A stretch of 64,000 bases of DNA from an uncultured Clostridia bacterium (GCA_944384985.1 CALWVM010000009.1:1-64000), one strand, 5' to 3'; counted from the stretch's first letter, positions 40,127 through 49,325 are shown. Made by a program: numbers and translations. Notes: generated from the letters alone by a model not told the origin.

Positions 40127-41920
40127 TTACTCGATAAGACCGCTTTCTTTTAGAAGAATTTCAATATCCGTACCTTCAACCTTTTTAAGCAGAATCTTTA
40201 CGAACTCCTTTTCCATAAGCGAAAGCTTAACATCGGTAATCGGTTTCTTATCAATAGCGTAGTAGCAGGCACGGAGAAGCTCACGAACATCATATTTACT
40301 GCCCCAAACCTCAGGAACGCCGCGGTCAACATCAAGGAGAGTATAAACAGATTCCATACCGGTACGCATTGAATATTCTATCGTGAATATTGTGTCACGG
40401 GGAGTTTCTGCAAACTGACCAAGGAAAGCAAAGTTTACAGCGCCGTCAGGTACAACCTTTGGACGGTCCTCGTTCTTTCTCGGCTGGAAAAAGGCGTTAA
40501 TGAATGGCATAAAGCAGGTTGTGGTGTTGCAGGCATTTTTTGCAAGGTCATCAATTTCCGCATCAGGAATACCGATATGATACAGCCACTCACGGCATAC
40601 CTCCTCGCCTGTGCAGTCACGCATTGCCTTTTTAACATAATTACCTTCCTTGTTTGTGGTCAAAGCATAAAGCCAAATTAAAACAGTGTCTTTATCCTGT
40701 GACTTAAACTGAGGCTGACGGTTGATTGTCCACGACAGATACCAGTTATCCATACTGTCTTTAACAGTAACAATACCACCTGTGGTAACCTTTCCCTCGC
40801 GAGGATCCCTCTTGCAAATGTTGATTATGTGTTGAATAATTTCTTCGTTAGATGTTGCAACAGTAGCACTCATCCAGTTTGTTTCTTCAATATTGGTGCA
40901 GAAATTATCGGGATTACCGAACTCACTGTGCTCAGCCTGCTTTGCAATGTTTTTCCATAAATCCCATGACTCGCCTGTACCGTTTTTAGCTTTTGTAAGG
41001 TCGGGAGCGTGTGTTTGGTCGCCGTAGCAGGAAGTGTCGGTGCAACAACCGTTTGTAATAAACACAAGGTCATCCTCAACTAAATCTATTGTTTGCTCCT
41101 TGCCGTCTTTAATAAACACAATCTGCCTTGCAATCTTTTTGTCGCCTACGGTGTCGATAATAACATTTTTTACATTCATACCGTACTCGATTGTAACGCC
41201 GTGGTTTTCAAGGTATTTTACCAGTGGCAAAATCAGGCTTTCATACTGATTATACTTTGTGAAGCGAAGAGCGCTGAAATCAGGAAGTCCATCAATATGA
41301 TGAACATAACGGCATAGATAACGTTTCATCTCAAGCGCACTTGACCAACGTTGAAATGCAAACATAGTCTGCCAGTAAAGCCAGAAATTTGTTGACCAGA
41401 ATGAATCCGGCAGAACCTCCGAAATTTTCTTACCTTCAAGAGTCTTTTCAGGTGTAATAAACAACTGTGAAAGAGCCATTGCAGATTCTTTATCAAGTCC
41501 GAATTTTTTATCTGTATGAGCGTCTTCTCCGCGGTTTACAGAGGCTCTGCACAGAGAATAGTTTGGATCGTGCTTGTTGAGCCAATAGTACTCGTCAAGA
41601 ACGGAAACCTCGGGATTTTCCAAAGAAGGAACATCTCTGAACATATCCCACATAACTTCAAAATGGTTATCCATTTCTCTGCCGCCGCGCATATAAAAGC
41701 CTTTTGTAACATCCTTTCGTCCGTCACAGCTTCCGCCGGCAAGCTCTAACTTTTCAAGAAGGTGGATATGCTCGCCCTTCATCTGACCGTCACGCACCAG
41801 ATAAAATGCTGCTGTAAGACCAGCAAGACCGGTGCCGATAATATAGGCGGATTTTTTGTCAACATCTTTTGGCTTTTCGGGATGTGCAAAGGATTCATAA
41901 GTTCCTGCTGAATAATACAT
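40127..41920 (-). CDS. ohyA: Oleate hydratase (MCRA family)
   Basis: FAD-dependent hydratase that adds water to the cis-9 double bond of unsaturated fatty acids (oleate to 10-hydroxystearate). Start placed at 41920 (MYYSAGTYESFAHP), as in other members, behind a GGAG site; this gives 597 residues. FAD-binding GTGLAG at 29-34, FAD-contacting LLEKLELAGGSCDG, and the catalytic-loop motif MRGGREMDNHFE are intact, as are NGCCTDTSCYGD and the C-terminal TEDTIFTIEYS-type region (PRDTIFTIEYSMRTG). In gut bacteria the enzyme detoxifies unsaturated fatty acids. It has its own promoter (TTGTTA, 16 bases, TATAAT just upstream) and lies after a TetR gene that probably regulates it. Confidence 0.93.
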   Translation of the reverse strand: MYYSAGTYESFAHPEKPKDVDKKSAYIIGTGLAGLTAAFYLVRDGQMKGEHIHLLEKLELAGGSCDGRKDVTKGFYMRGGREMDNHFEVMWDMFRDVPSLENPEVSVLDEYYWLNKHDPNYSLCRASVNRGEDAHTDKKFGLDKESAMALSQLFITPEKTLEGKKISEVLPDSFWSTNFWLYWQTMFAFQRWSSALEMKRYLCRYVHHIDGLPDFSALRFTKYNQYESLILPLVKYLENHGVTIEYGMNVKNVIIDTVGDKKIARQIVFIKDGKEQTIDLVEDDLVFITNGCCTDTSCYGDQTHAPDLTKAKNGTGESWDLWKNIAKQAEHSEFGNPDNFCTNIEETNWMSATVATSNEEIIQHIINICKRDPREGKVTTGGIVTVKDSMDNWYLSWTINRQPQFKSQDKDTVLIWLYALTTNKEGNYVKKAMRDCTGEEVCREWLYHIGIPDAEIDDLAKNACNTTTCFMPFINAFFQPRKNEDRPKVVPDGAVNFAFLGQFAETPRDTIFTIEYSMRTGMESVYTLLDVDRGVPEVWGSKYDVRELLRACYYAIDKKPITDVKLSLMEKEFVKILLKKVEGTDIEILLKESGLIE

Positions 41921-41995
41921 AAAATTCATCTCCAAATTTTTATTTTGTAATTTCATTATATTATTTTTTCGCAGGTTAACAATAAACAGAAAAAT

Positions 41996-42022
41996 GCCCG
42001 TGATAAATTTTTTATCACGGGC
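41996..42022 (-). terminator. Terminator of the tetR gene upstream of ohyA
   Basis: Stem GCCCGTGATAAA / TTTATCACGGGC with ATTTTTC on the minus-strand side, 21 bases past the TetR stop. ohyA is therefore probably transcribed from its own promoter. Confidence 0.8.
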
Positions 42023-42043
42023 AAAAAGATGTTAACATTTTTA

Positions 42044-42625
42044 TCAAATATCATTTTTTGATAAAGGTTTATCTATTCTGAATCTTTCAAGTGCATCTGT
42101 AAAGGTATTCTGTATAACCAAAGCAAGCTTGCTGATAAGCTGTTCGGGGTTTTCTTTCATATCATTTTTAATCCAGTCAAGCATCAAGCCGACAAAAGCA
42201 TAGGAATATACCGATGCAATAAATTCCTTGTCTTCCTGACGAACGGTCATATCAGCGGATTGTTCTTCCACAACTTTCAGCAAAAGATTATCAATAAGAG
42301 GTTTGAGATACCTTTCAACCTGTTCACGATCAACACAGCGGTAAACATTCATAATGAGCGGCTTATTTTCACGCACTGTATAGAAAATCTGAAGCATACC
42401 CTCCTGCCAGGTATCGTGCGTTTTGTTTTCTTTTATTACTTTAGCGGCTTCCTGAAGGCAAGCCCACTCAGCAAGGTCATATATATCTTTAAAATGATAA
42501 TAAAAGGTCATTCGGTTAATACCGCAATCATCTGCAATATCATTGATAGTTATTTTGTTTAACGGTTTCTTTAATAGTAGATTTTTTAAAGATTGAGCTA
42601 AAGCCTTTTTTGTTATTTGTGACAT
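42044..42625 (-). CDS. TetR family regulator (DhaS-like), probable ohyA regulator
   Basis: 193 residues from the start at 42625, where CGGGGG lies at the right distance. The N terminus SQITKKALAQSLKNLLLKKP and INDIADDCGINRMTFYYHFK is the DhaS/TetR_C_8-like type; the C-terminal half (ENPEQLISKLALVIQNTFTD) fits that subfamily. Regulators of this kind often sit beside oleate hydratase or membrane-stress genes. It is flanked by a promoter and its own terminator. Sensing of fatty acids is inferred from context. Confidence 0.85.
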   Translation of the reverse strand: MSQITKKALAQSLKNLLLKKPLNKITINDIADDCGINRMTFYYHFKDIYDLAEWACLQEAAKVIKENKTHDTWQEGMLQIFYTVRENKPLIMNVYRCVDREQVERYLKPLIDNLLLKVVEEQSADMTVRQEDKEFIASVYSYAFVGLMLDWIKNDMKENPEQLISKLALVIQNTFTDALERFRIDKPLSKNDI

Positions 42626-42668
42626 AAAAAACCCCCGTTTCATTCACAAAATAATATTTACCAATTAC

Positions 42669-42697
42669 AATATAGCATATTTTTAAAATTTTATCAA
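42669..42697 (-). promoter_or_regulatory. Promoter of the tetR gene
   Basis: TTGATA (42697-42692), 17-base spacer, TATATT (42674-42669), 44 bases upstream of the start codon. Confidence 0.65.
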
Positions 42698-42730
42698 TGG
42701 AATTCATTTTCTGACAGACATAAAAAGACA

Positions 42731-42762
42731 GCTGACAAGAACCATCAGCTGCCTTTTATGTT
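42731..42762 (-). terminator. Terminator after the DUF5692 remnant
   Basis: Stem GGCAGCTGATG...CAGCTGTC with TTTTTATG on the minus strand, just past the DUF5692 stop at 42778. Confidence 0.6.
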
Positions 42763-42777
42763 ATATAAATTTATGAA

Positions 42778-43842
42778 TTAAGCAATTTCTCTGTTTGCCT
42801 CTGCTGCTCTGAGAAGGGCGTCCTTATAATTCTTTTGGTCTGTGAAGATTTCATTCTTATAAGGATTCTTCTTTTGTTCAACAGAACGCTTGATAATAGC
42901 AGCGAGTATGCAAACATTAGCAACAAGTGCAATTATTGAAATAACTGCCTGTGCCTTTGGATTAGCGGCACCTACTGTTTCAGGATTGATGCCCTGAACC
43001 ATCATTGAGGTTGTGTAGCCCTCAGGATATACAGAGGAAAGCACTGAGAATTTGCTGTCGTCCAGAAATAGTGGGAATACCTGTGCATACATACACCAAA
43101 GAGCAAGGGTGTTGGCACGGTTTTGAATCCAGCCGCCTCTGTTCCAAAATGCGTTTGCAAAGGTTGGAGCAAGAAGAAGGGCAAGACCGCAGTACCAAGT
43201 GTGCGACGGAAGATTATTATAGGTATATTCAAAGTTCCACAAATCGTATGCAAGAATATAGCACCAAGTCATATCCGGCCAAAGCATATCATGCTTGTTC
43301 TTTGAGGTATATTATTCCAAATTTATGGCGATAACTCATTCTAGCAGCTTCTTGGCTGGATTTTGGTTTTCGCAGGTCTTGTTATTTTTAAAGAGATTGC
43401 ACGCCGTTCAAAGGCAGGCGGAATTTTCTGTTTCTTTGTTCTTCCGGCGGCGTTGACGGTTTACTTTATTGCTATTGCCATAGGTGCAAAAGCAGGAGCA
43501 GAATGGGCACTGAATAACCAGACTCATATTTATATGAACGGTTGGTTCCATTATGCCAAGCTTTATGCGGCAACAGCAGGCTGTATCGGCTTTATGATGC
43601 TTAAGTACAAATGGGGCATAGGCAAGAAGGAATGGTTTAAGGTATTTCCCTTTGCCATTGTTGCAATCAATATCCTTATTGCCGTAGCATCTGACTTTGA
43701 GTCGGCCATTAAAGGCGGATTTACAGGCGGCTGGTGGCTGTCCAGTGAAAATGTTTGGATTTACGGCGGCTGGTGGAACTGGCTTAACGGTATTGCCGGT
43801 ATCATCAACATTTTCTGTATGACAGGCTGGTGGGGATAACAT
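42778..43842 (-). pseudogene. DUF5692 membrane protein broken by an internal inversion
   Basis: The C-terminal half is on the minus strand (42778-43287: MLWPDMTWCYILAYDLWNFE ... NPYKNEIF). The N-terminal half is on the plus strand (about 43337-43838: VFAGLVIFKEIARRSKAGG ... NIFCMTGWWG). The original start, with GAGGAGGGAATAAA before ATG, is still on the minus strand at 43842. Flipping about 43312-43838 back rejoins start, N half and C half in one frame (M-L-F-Q-I-Y-G-D-N-S-F ... then GWWG-Y-T-S-K-N-K-H-D), with one in-frame TAG where Trp is expected. The intact family is a multi-span membrane protein of unknown role. Confidence 0.8.
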
Positions 43843-43879
43843 TTTATTCCCTCCTCTAAAATAATTTATCATCAAAGCA

Positions 43880-44668
43880 CTACTGCACTTCAATTTCCTT
43901 AATCATAATTTCATTACCGTTAAGCAGATAGGTGTTGTCCCCCGAACATTTGGGACAGGTTTTTCCGTATTCAACAGTAGAATATTTCTCACCGCAGTCC
44001 TCACAGTACCGTCATATTTGTCGAGCCAGTGAGAAATATGTTCAACGCTGGCACTTTCATTTTCCATCTCAATAGCCTTTTCGACAGGGATAACATGCAT
44101 ACCTATACCTGCACCTCCCGGAGGTACCATAGGTGTAATCTTTTCTAAAGGTAGCTGAGTCATTCTTTCAAAGAAATTTGCCACCTGTGGATGTTCAACG
44201 ATATTATCCCATTTCATATTAAAGAATTCTGCACTGCCCGGTACAAACATAGGAAGAACATACTGCTTTGATTCTCCCAGTTATATTCAATAAGACCTAC
44301 ATTTGCCATTCCTGCAGTATATTTTCAAGATAATCGGCGTCCTTGCCTGTTGCCTTCTGAATTTCGGGAAGGGTCATACCCTTATGCACCTTCATTTTAA
44401 GTGCAATCTCTGCCATTTCATCAGTAACCATTGCGGCAAGGCCCCAATATTCAGGGTCGTTGACGGTCATTGTTTCACCGATTTTCGGCACCCACGGAAT
44501 TTTATAAAGAATACGATCCGTAATTTTTTTACCAAGCTTTAAAATAAGCTCACGGGGAGGCTCGTCAGAGTGATTTTCTTAATAGTGCATTACTCTATCC
44601 TCATAAACTCTGTCCTTCGGTGGTTTAACCGTATCAAATTTGTACTCGTAAGTGTTCTCTTTTTCCAT
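43880..44668 (-). pseudogene. Oxidoreductase N terminus joined to a HypA-like tail
   Basis: Begins at 44668 (ribosome site AGGAG) with MEKENTYEYKFDTVKPPKDR, then an in-frame TAA after EDRVMHY. It continues WVPKIGETMTVNDPEYWGLA and, after a frameshift, FVPGSAEFFNMKWDNIVEHP and GGAGIGMHVIPVEKAIEMEN, which I recognise as the N-terminal region of a large FAD/iron-sulfur pyridine-nucleotide oxidoreductase. After SHWLDKYDG another frame gives EDCGEKYSTVEYGKTCPKCS and LLNGNEIMIKEIEVQ, resembling the zinc-binding end of HypA. One nonsense codon, at least two frame changes and a large deletion make it a dead gene. Confidence 0.72.
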
Positions 44669-44797
44669 CAGAATTCTCCTAAGCAATATGATTATATATC
44701 ACATCTTAAAACATTGTTAACTTTTTATCAATATACAAGAATGACGGGATATATAATTTTTAGCTTTAATTTTAAAGTTCAATTATTTTGAAGTTTT

Positions 44798-45439
44798 CTA
44801 CTTGTTTTTTTCAACACTTTTTGAGTTTGCATAGATTTTGTGCATTGTTTCGTCATCATAATGAGTATCAAGATATTGCTCAAAGTGATTTTTCGCATCT
44901 TCGCCGTTATCTCGCTTATCCATTCGTATTGCAGCTGAAGCAGACAGCGTAGCATCAAATACAAAGAATGCTATAAATGCCCAAATTATTACTTTATCAA
45001 AAGGTATATTGATTTTATCAAAGCATTTACTCATAAACGGTATAACAAGCTTTACCCAAAATAACCCAAGCACTCCCCAAAAAAGTGAGTACAAAAGGCA
45101 CACTCTGCCGTTTATATTTAGCGGAAGATGGCTGTAATCCCAAGCTACCGAGCCGAAGCAAATTTCCTGTCCTAATGAACAGATATATTCAACAACAGTT
45201 CCACTGACAAAAGCAACTAAAAATATCTTCCAAGCAGATGAATTTTGAAAATGCACAAGTAAAAGCGTGAGAAGTACGGCTCCCATTCCGTAGGCTACGC
45301 TGAGATGACCGAGCACAAGGGATTTTCTGCTTTCTATGTAGCCAAGTTTAATCAAACACCAAAGTGTTTCTACACCGTAGCCTAAGTAACAGCCTGAAAT
45401 GAATATCCATACATATTGATAAAAATTAAATTTAGCCAT
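44798..45439 (-). CDS. Putative ABC-transporter type IV family membrane protein (PF06541)
   Basis: 213 residues with about five membrane helices. ISGCYLGYGVETLWCLIKLG, the VEYICSLGQEICFGSVAWDYS region, LPLNINGRVCLLYSLFWGVLG and a charged C terminus are the hallmarks of the family named ABC_trans_CmpB. No ATPase accompanies it, and function is unknown. It is co-directional with the YhgE/Pip gene 32 bases upstream, so the two probably form an operon. These proteins and YhgE are often neighbours. Confidence 0.8.
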   Translation of the reverse strand: MAKFNFYQYVWIFISGCYLGYGVETLWCLIKLGYIESRKSLVLGHLSVAYGMGAVLLTLLLVHFQNSSAWKIFLVAFVSGTVVEYICSLGQEICFGSVAWDYSHLPLNINGRVCLLYSLFWGVLGLFWVKLVIPFMSKCFDKINIPFDKVIIWAFIAFFVFDATLSASAAIRMDKRDNGEDAKNHFEQYLDTHYDDETMHKIYANSKSVEKNK

Positions 45440-45471
45440 ATGTATTCTCCTCTTTTAAACAATAGGATGGT

Positions 45472-48258
45472 TTATTTAGACACTGCCATTTTTTCCTTTG
45501 TGTTAGCATCAATTCTCTGTAAATCCTTTTTTAGTGAGCTGTGGCTAAAGATAAGTGTTAAAGCAAGGAACACCACGAAGAAAGCAGCAAGTATTATTGC
45601 ACTTTTTCCTGCGTTTGAACCTGCCGTTCCGCTTATAGCCTCTTTAAAGAGTTGTGTAGAATATGTCATTGGCAGAATTTTATTGATAACTCTGAAGAAG
45701 CCTGACTGTGTTTCTATCGGGAAAGTACCGGCGCAGGATGTAAGCTGAAGAATAAGCAGTAAAAGTGAAACAAATTTGCCTGCGTCACCGAGATTAATAA
45801 TACAGAACTGTATTATTGTCATAAAGGTTAATGAAACAAGTATGCAGGACATAAACAGCATTAACGGATTATTTACAACAATGTGAAGAATGTCCTTGAT
45901 TACTATTGCAAGAAGTACACCCTGAGCCATACTGATAAGACCAAAGGATAGTGTTCTCAAAATTATTCTGTTAGAGTCCTTGGTAAGTGATTTTATTTTT
46001 CTGTTATAATCAAGATAAATACCAAAGTAAATCATCAAGCCACCTACCCAAAGTGACAGACACATAAAGTATGGTGCGAAGGCAGAACCGTAATTTTCCA
46101 CCGGCTGAACATATTCTGTTACTGTTGATATAGGCTCTTCGGCATAATCTGCAAGTCCGTCCAAAGCATTTAGCTGAATGATAGTATCGGTGATTGATTC
46201 ATCAACACCATCCTTTGCATTGCTAATACCGTTGTCAAGCTGAGTTGCACCATCATTAAGTGAATATGCACCTGTTCTTAATGTTGATATACCATTATCA
46301 AGCTGAACTGTACCGACAGACAAATCATTAGCACCTGTTGATAACTTGTCAGCACCTGCAAGTAATTTACCTGAGCCGTCTGCAAGAGCCGAAACACCGT
46401 TTGAAAGTGCAGGTACCTTTGAATTGAGTTGTATAAGACCTGTGCTAAGTTCACCTGCTCCCTCGTCAAGTGCATTTACTCCCTGAGTAAGGGCAGGGAT
46501 TTTTGATGTTAATGAAGAAGTACCCTCTTTAAGCTGAGCAGCACCGTTAGCAGCTGACGCAACACCATCTATATAGCTGTTAACGCCTGTGCTTAGTGTG
46601 CTTGCACCGATTGAAAGCTCATTTGCACCTTGATTAAGAGCATTGCTGTTACTGTTAAGAGTATTAAGTCCTGTTTTTAATGCCTGTGCTCCTGAGTTTA
46701 GTGTATTGTTATTAGATTTTAATGTACTAAGTCCCTGATTAAGAGCATACGCACCTCCTAACAATGTACTGCTGTCCGTATTGTTACCAAAGCCTGATTG
46801 CAATGCCTGCAAGCCTGTAAGAAGCTGCGAAGTGTTGTTTTTAACATCTTTCATACCGTCAGTCAATTCCGTAACGCCGCTACTTACCTGGTGAGCACCT
46901 GACTTAAGAGCAGGGAGGCTGTTGTCAAGCTGTTCAAATCCACTGACTGCCACATTAAGATACTGAGTATCACCTGTTGTCTGATAGTATTTAAGAGCGT
47001 TTAAAGCATTCGTATAATTTGTACTGAATGTGCAGATGCCCTCATACACCTGTGATGTACCGGAGGAAAGGGCATCAAGACTGCTGTCGGGAGCTGTGTG
47101 CTCAAGCTGTTGTGATGAAGCCTGAACCTGTGTAACAATTTGATTTAATCCTTCGTTTGCCTGATTAATACCATTATAAAGATTATTTGCTCCTGCACTT
47201 GCACTTTCAACACCTGTTGTGTATGCGTCGATACCGTTGGCAAGAGTAACAGCACCCGAATTGGCAGATGATACACCATCTGTATATGTTTGAATTCCGC
47301 TTTTAAGAGATGTGGCACCTGCGTTTAATTGCTGTGCACCCGCAGTAAGAGAGGGACTGTTTGATTTTAAGGTATCAAGACCTGTGCTGAGCTGAAGTGC
47401 GCCATTATTAAGCAGTGCCGCACCGCCGGATAATTCCGGAATTTTTGAATTTAATGCAGCTGTTCCGTTTCTTAGGACAACTGAACCGTCTGTAAGCTGC
47501 TGAACACCATCGGCTAATTGAGGAACTGAGGCATTTAAGGTATTTGCCCCTTTATCAAGCGCTTTAATTCCGTCAAGAAGTGTTACTGCACCGTCTGACA
47601 CCTGTTTACTGCCGTCAGCAAGAGCACTTGATCCTTCGGATAATTTATCTGCTCCGTCAGCAAGCTCGTTAGTACCGCTACTCAGTTTTCCGGATCCGTC
47701 CGATAATTGCTTGAATCCGTTTTGCAGCTCACCCATTGAATCGGGTACGCTTTCCAGCTTGTCGCAAAGAGTAGTAATTATTTCTTTATCAATGCTTGAA
47801 TTAACTGTTTGCTTAATTGTAGGCATTGCGTTTTCAAGTATCTGTGCAGCAAGATAATTCTTTTTTTGGTTTGCCGTGTAAACAATCGAACTATGTAGTT
47901 TTTCAGTGTCCTTTGAAGCAGTTGAGGCATTGCTTGAAAAATCTTTAGGAATTGTTATTGAAGCGTAATAATCATTTTCAAGTACACCTTGTTCTGCGTC
48001 TGCATTATCGGTAAATACAAATTTAAGTGTTCCGTCCTTTTCAAGATTATCGCAGATTTCCTGACCGAGATTTCTCTCCTCGCCGTTAATAACAGCACCG
48101 CTGTCAAGATTAACTACTGCCACGGGAACATCATCAAGTCTTGCATACGGGTCCCAGAATGCTCCTAAATAGAAATAGGAATAAAGCAAAGGGATAACCA
48201 GTACGCCTATGATGATTGCCGTCTTCATAATCCACGGCGTTTTCTTCTTTTCTTTCAT
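45472..48258 (-). CDS. YhgE/Pip (phage infection protein-like) membrane protein
   Basis: 928 residues. One N-terminal membrane helix (about 10-30, TAIIIGVLVIPLLYSYFYLG), a YhgE/Pip N-terminal domain (VPVAVVNLDSGAVINGEERN), then about 500 residues of repeated 7- to 11-residue units (LSDGSGKLSSGTNELADGAD type) predicted to form long helical stalks. The C-terminal region (about 755-920) has six membrane helices. Relatives serve as the phage c2 receptor in lactococci (Pip) or in type VII secretion-like membrane complexes; ABC-2-type fold at the C terminus. Ribosome site AAGGAGACGATC. An 11-bp inverted repeat brackets its promoter region. Confidence 0.88.
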   Translation of the reverse strand: MKEKKKTPWIMKTAIIIGVLVIPLLYSYFYLGAFWDPYARLDDVPVAVVNLDSGAVINGEERNLGQEICDNLEKDGTLKFVFTDNADAEQGVLENDYYASITIPKDFSSNASTASKDTEKLHSSIVYTANQKKNYLAAQILENAMPTIKQTVNSSIDKEIITTLCDKLESVPDSMGELQNGFKQLSDGSGKLSSGTNELADGADKLSEGSSALADGSKQVSDGAVTLLDGIKALDKGANTLNASVPQLADGVQQLTDGSVVLRNGTAALNSKIPELSGGAALLNNGALQLSTGLDTLKSNSPSLTAGAQQLNAGATSLKSGIQTYTDGVSSANSGAVTLANGIDAYTTGVESASAGANNLYNGINQANEGLNQIVTQVQASSQQLEHTAPDSSLDALSSGTSQVYEGICTFSTNYTNALNALKYYQTTGDTQYLNVAVSGFEQLDNSLPALKSGAHQVSSGVTELTDGMKDVKNNTSQLLTGLQALQSGFGNNTDSSTLLGGAYALNQGLSTLKSNNNTLNSGAQALKTGLNTLNSNSNALNQGANELSIGASTLSTGVNSYIDGVASAANGAAQLKEGTSSLTSKIPALTQGVNALDEGAGELSTGLIQLNSKVPALSNGVSALADGSGKLLAGADKLSTGANDLSVGTVQLDNGISTLRTGAYSLNDGATQLDNGISNAKDGVDESITDTIIQLNALDGLADYAEEPISTVTEYVQPVENYGSAFAPYFMCLSLWVGGLMIYFGIYLDYNRKIKSLTKDSNRIILRTLSFGLISMAQGVLLAIVIKDILHIVVNNPLMLFMSCILVSLTFMTIIQFCIINLGDAGKFVSLLLLILQLTSCAGTFPIETQSGFFRVINKILPMTYSTQLFKEAISGTAGSNAGKSAIILAAFFVVFLALTLIFSHSSLKKDLQRIDANTKEKMAVSK

Positions 48259-48271
48259 ACGATCGTCTCCT

Positions 48272-48343
48272 TATAACTTGTTGTATTTTGCTCTATTATA
48301 AATAGTAATGCATTTGCTGCTAAAAGTCATTAAACAAGTTATA
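48272..48343. promoter_or_regulatory. Inverted repeat in the YhgE promoter region
   Basis: TATAACTTGTT at 48272-48282 and its exact complement AACAAGTTATA at 48333-48343 flank a TATAAT-like box (minus strand, near 48299). A pair of identical operator sites for a repressor, such as a TetR-type protein, is plausible. No regulator is adjacent. Confidence 0.5.
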
Positions 48344-48484
48344 TAGAGCGCTTAAAATTTTATCAAAAACTACAATTTGATAAAACTTTTTGGTATGATA
48401 TTTTTATTGTTCGAATTAGTAAAAATATCTGGATATTCAAACTCCTTTGTGGTATTTGTTGTACTGCAAGGGAGTTGATTATTT

Positions 48485-48604
48485 ATGTCAATACTACAAG
48501 AACTATGGTATGGGAATATCAGACCAAACGAAGATAAAGTTATTACAGATGAGGAAAAAGAATTAGTTTCGCTGATTGCTAAGCATCACGAAACACTATA
48601 CTAA
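48485..48604 (+). pseudogene. Truncated small element protein (39 aa, DUF6809-like start)
   Basis: MSILQELWYGNIRPNEDKVI, then ITDEEKELVSLIAKHHETLY and stop. The LYYGNIRPNE-type opening belongs to small proteins of about 85 residues common in Clostridia elements. This copy ends after 39 residues at the point where it meets, tail to tail, the truncated MPNHVEN gene. A deletion endpoint probably lies here. Confidence 0.5.
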
Positions 48605-48823
48605 TGTTCGATTAATATCAACATCAATAAAATCGCTGTATGCTTTCAGTCTTCTGTCCGTTCTGCTGCCTGCTTCAATATTCAAGCTTTCAGGCATAGG
48701 GATGATCTTGTTAAAATCTACCGTACCTAAGCCGTAATCATCATTCTTGATTGCTTCAAGCATTTCACGGATTTTCCTTTCATCACCCTTTAAGGCAATA
48801 ATATTTTCTACATGATTCGGCAT
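48596..48823 (-). pseudogene. Truncated DUF1281-like protein (MPNHVEN N terminus)
   Basis: 75 residues: MPNHVENIIALKGDERKIRE, MLEAIKNDDYGLGTVDFNKI and IPMPESLNIEAG match the start of DUF1281/Api92-like proteins, which are usually about 150-200 residues. The frame closes at the junction with the 39-residue fragment. It is positioned after the methyltransferase remnant and DUF4314 gene, like its counterpart near 6.7 kb. Confidence 0.65.
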
Positions 48824-48855
48824 TTATTTTTCCTCCTGTTCATAATATATTTCTT

Positions 48856-48987
48856 TTATTTTCTGTCAGATAGTCGATATGACTGGAGCGATTCCTGCGC
48901 CCCCACTATCTTATACAGTCGACGGTCTTTAAGTCCGGAACGAGATGCGCCTATCCCTACGAACACATCAAAAAATCGGATTGCCAT
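48856..48987 (-). pseudogene. C5-cytosine DNA methyltransferase remnant (43 codons)
   Basis: MAIRFFDVFVGIGASRSGLK carries motif I (family form FxDLFAGIGGFRxGL). It runs directly into DRRLYKIVGAQE, resembling the motif X region (LYKIVGNSV), then a short unrelated tail. All of motifs II-IX are deleted. The start codon sits in the loop of a CGGATTGC/GCAATCCG hairpin. This is the second methyltransferase remnant of the window, at the same position in the other element. Confidence 0.6.
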
Positions 48988-49028
48988 AGCAATCCGACTG
49001 CCTTTATCTATATATTTTTCGTGCCACC

Positions 49029-49325
49029 TCACATTCCGAGGACAGGGGTGTTACCTTCGTCCATATTTTCATTTTGTTCTTCCGCAAGTTCCTCATCGGT
49101 GAGTTTGCGGAAGCTGTCCTCGCCGTGGACAAGGGCAAGGGTTCTGCCGTTATCCCATTTCATATGGATTTGCGCGGCATCATCTACATGGACAACTGTG
49201 CCTTTTGTTCCGCTCGGTACCGGGGCATAGGGATCATCCATACTTAAAAGCACTAATCTCGTACCGGGCGGATAACACCTTTTCATATGCTCGGTAAATT
49301 TTCTTTCTGATTCAAATTTGTTCAT
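49029..49325 (-). CDS. DUF4314 protein, copy 2
   Basis: 98 residues, nearly identical to the protein at 7095-7391 (MNKFESERKFTEHMKRCYPP, then TRLVLLSMDDPYAPVPSGTK, VHVDDAAQIHMKWDNGRTLA). SH3-like barrel of unknown role. It is intact and lies just beyond the 3' flank of the intact tRNA-Ala, marking the tRNA-proximal end of the inner insertion. Ribosome site AAAGGAGATG. Confidence 0.85.
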   Translation of the reverse strand: MNKFESERKFTEHMKRCYPPGTRLVLLSMDDPYAPVPSGTKGTVVHVDDAAQIHMKWDNGRTLALVHGEDSFRKLTDEELAEEQNENMDEGNTPVLGM

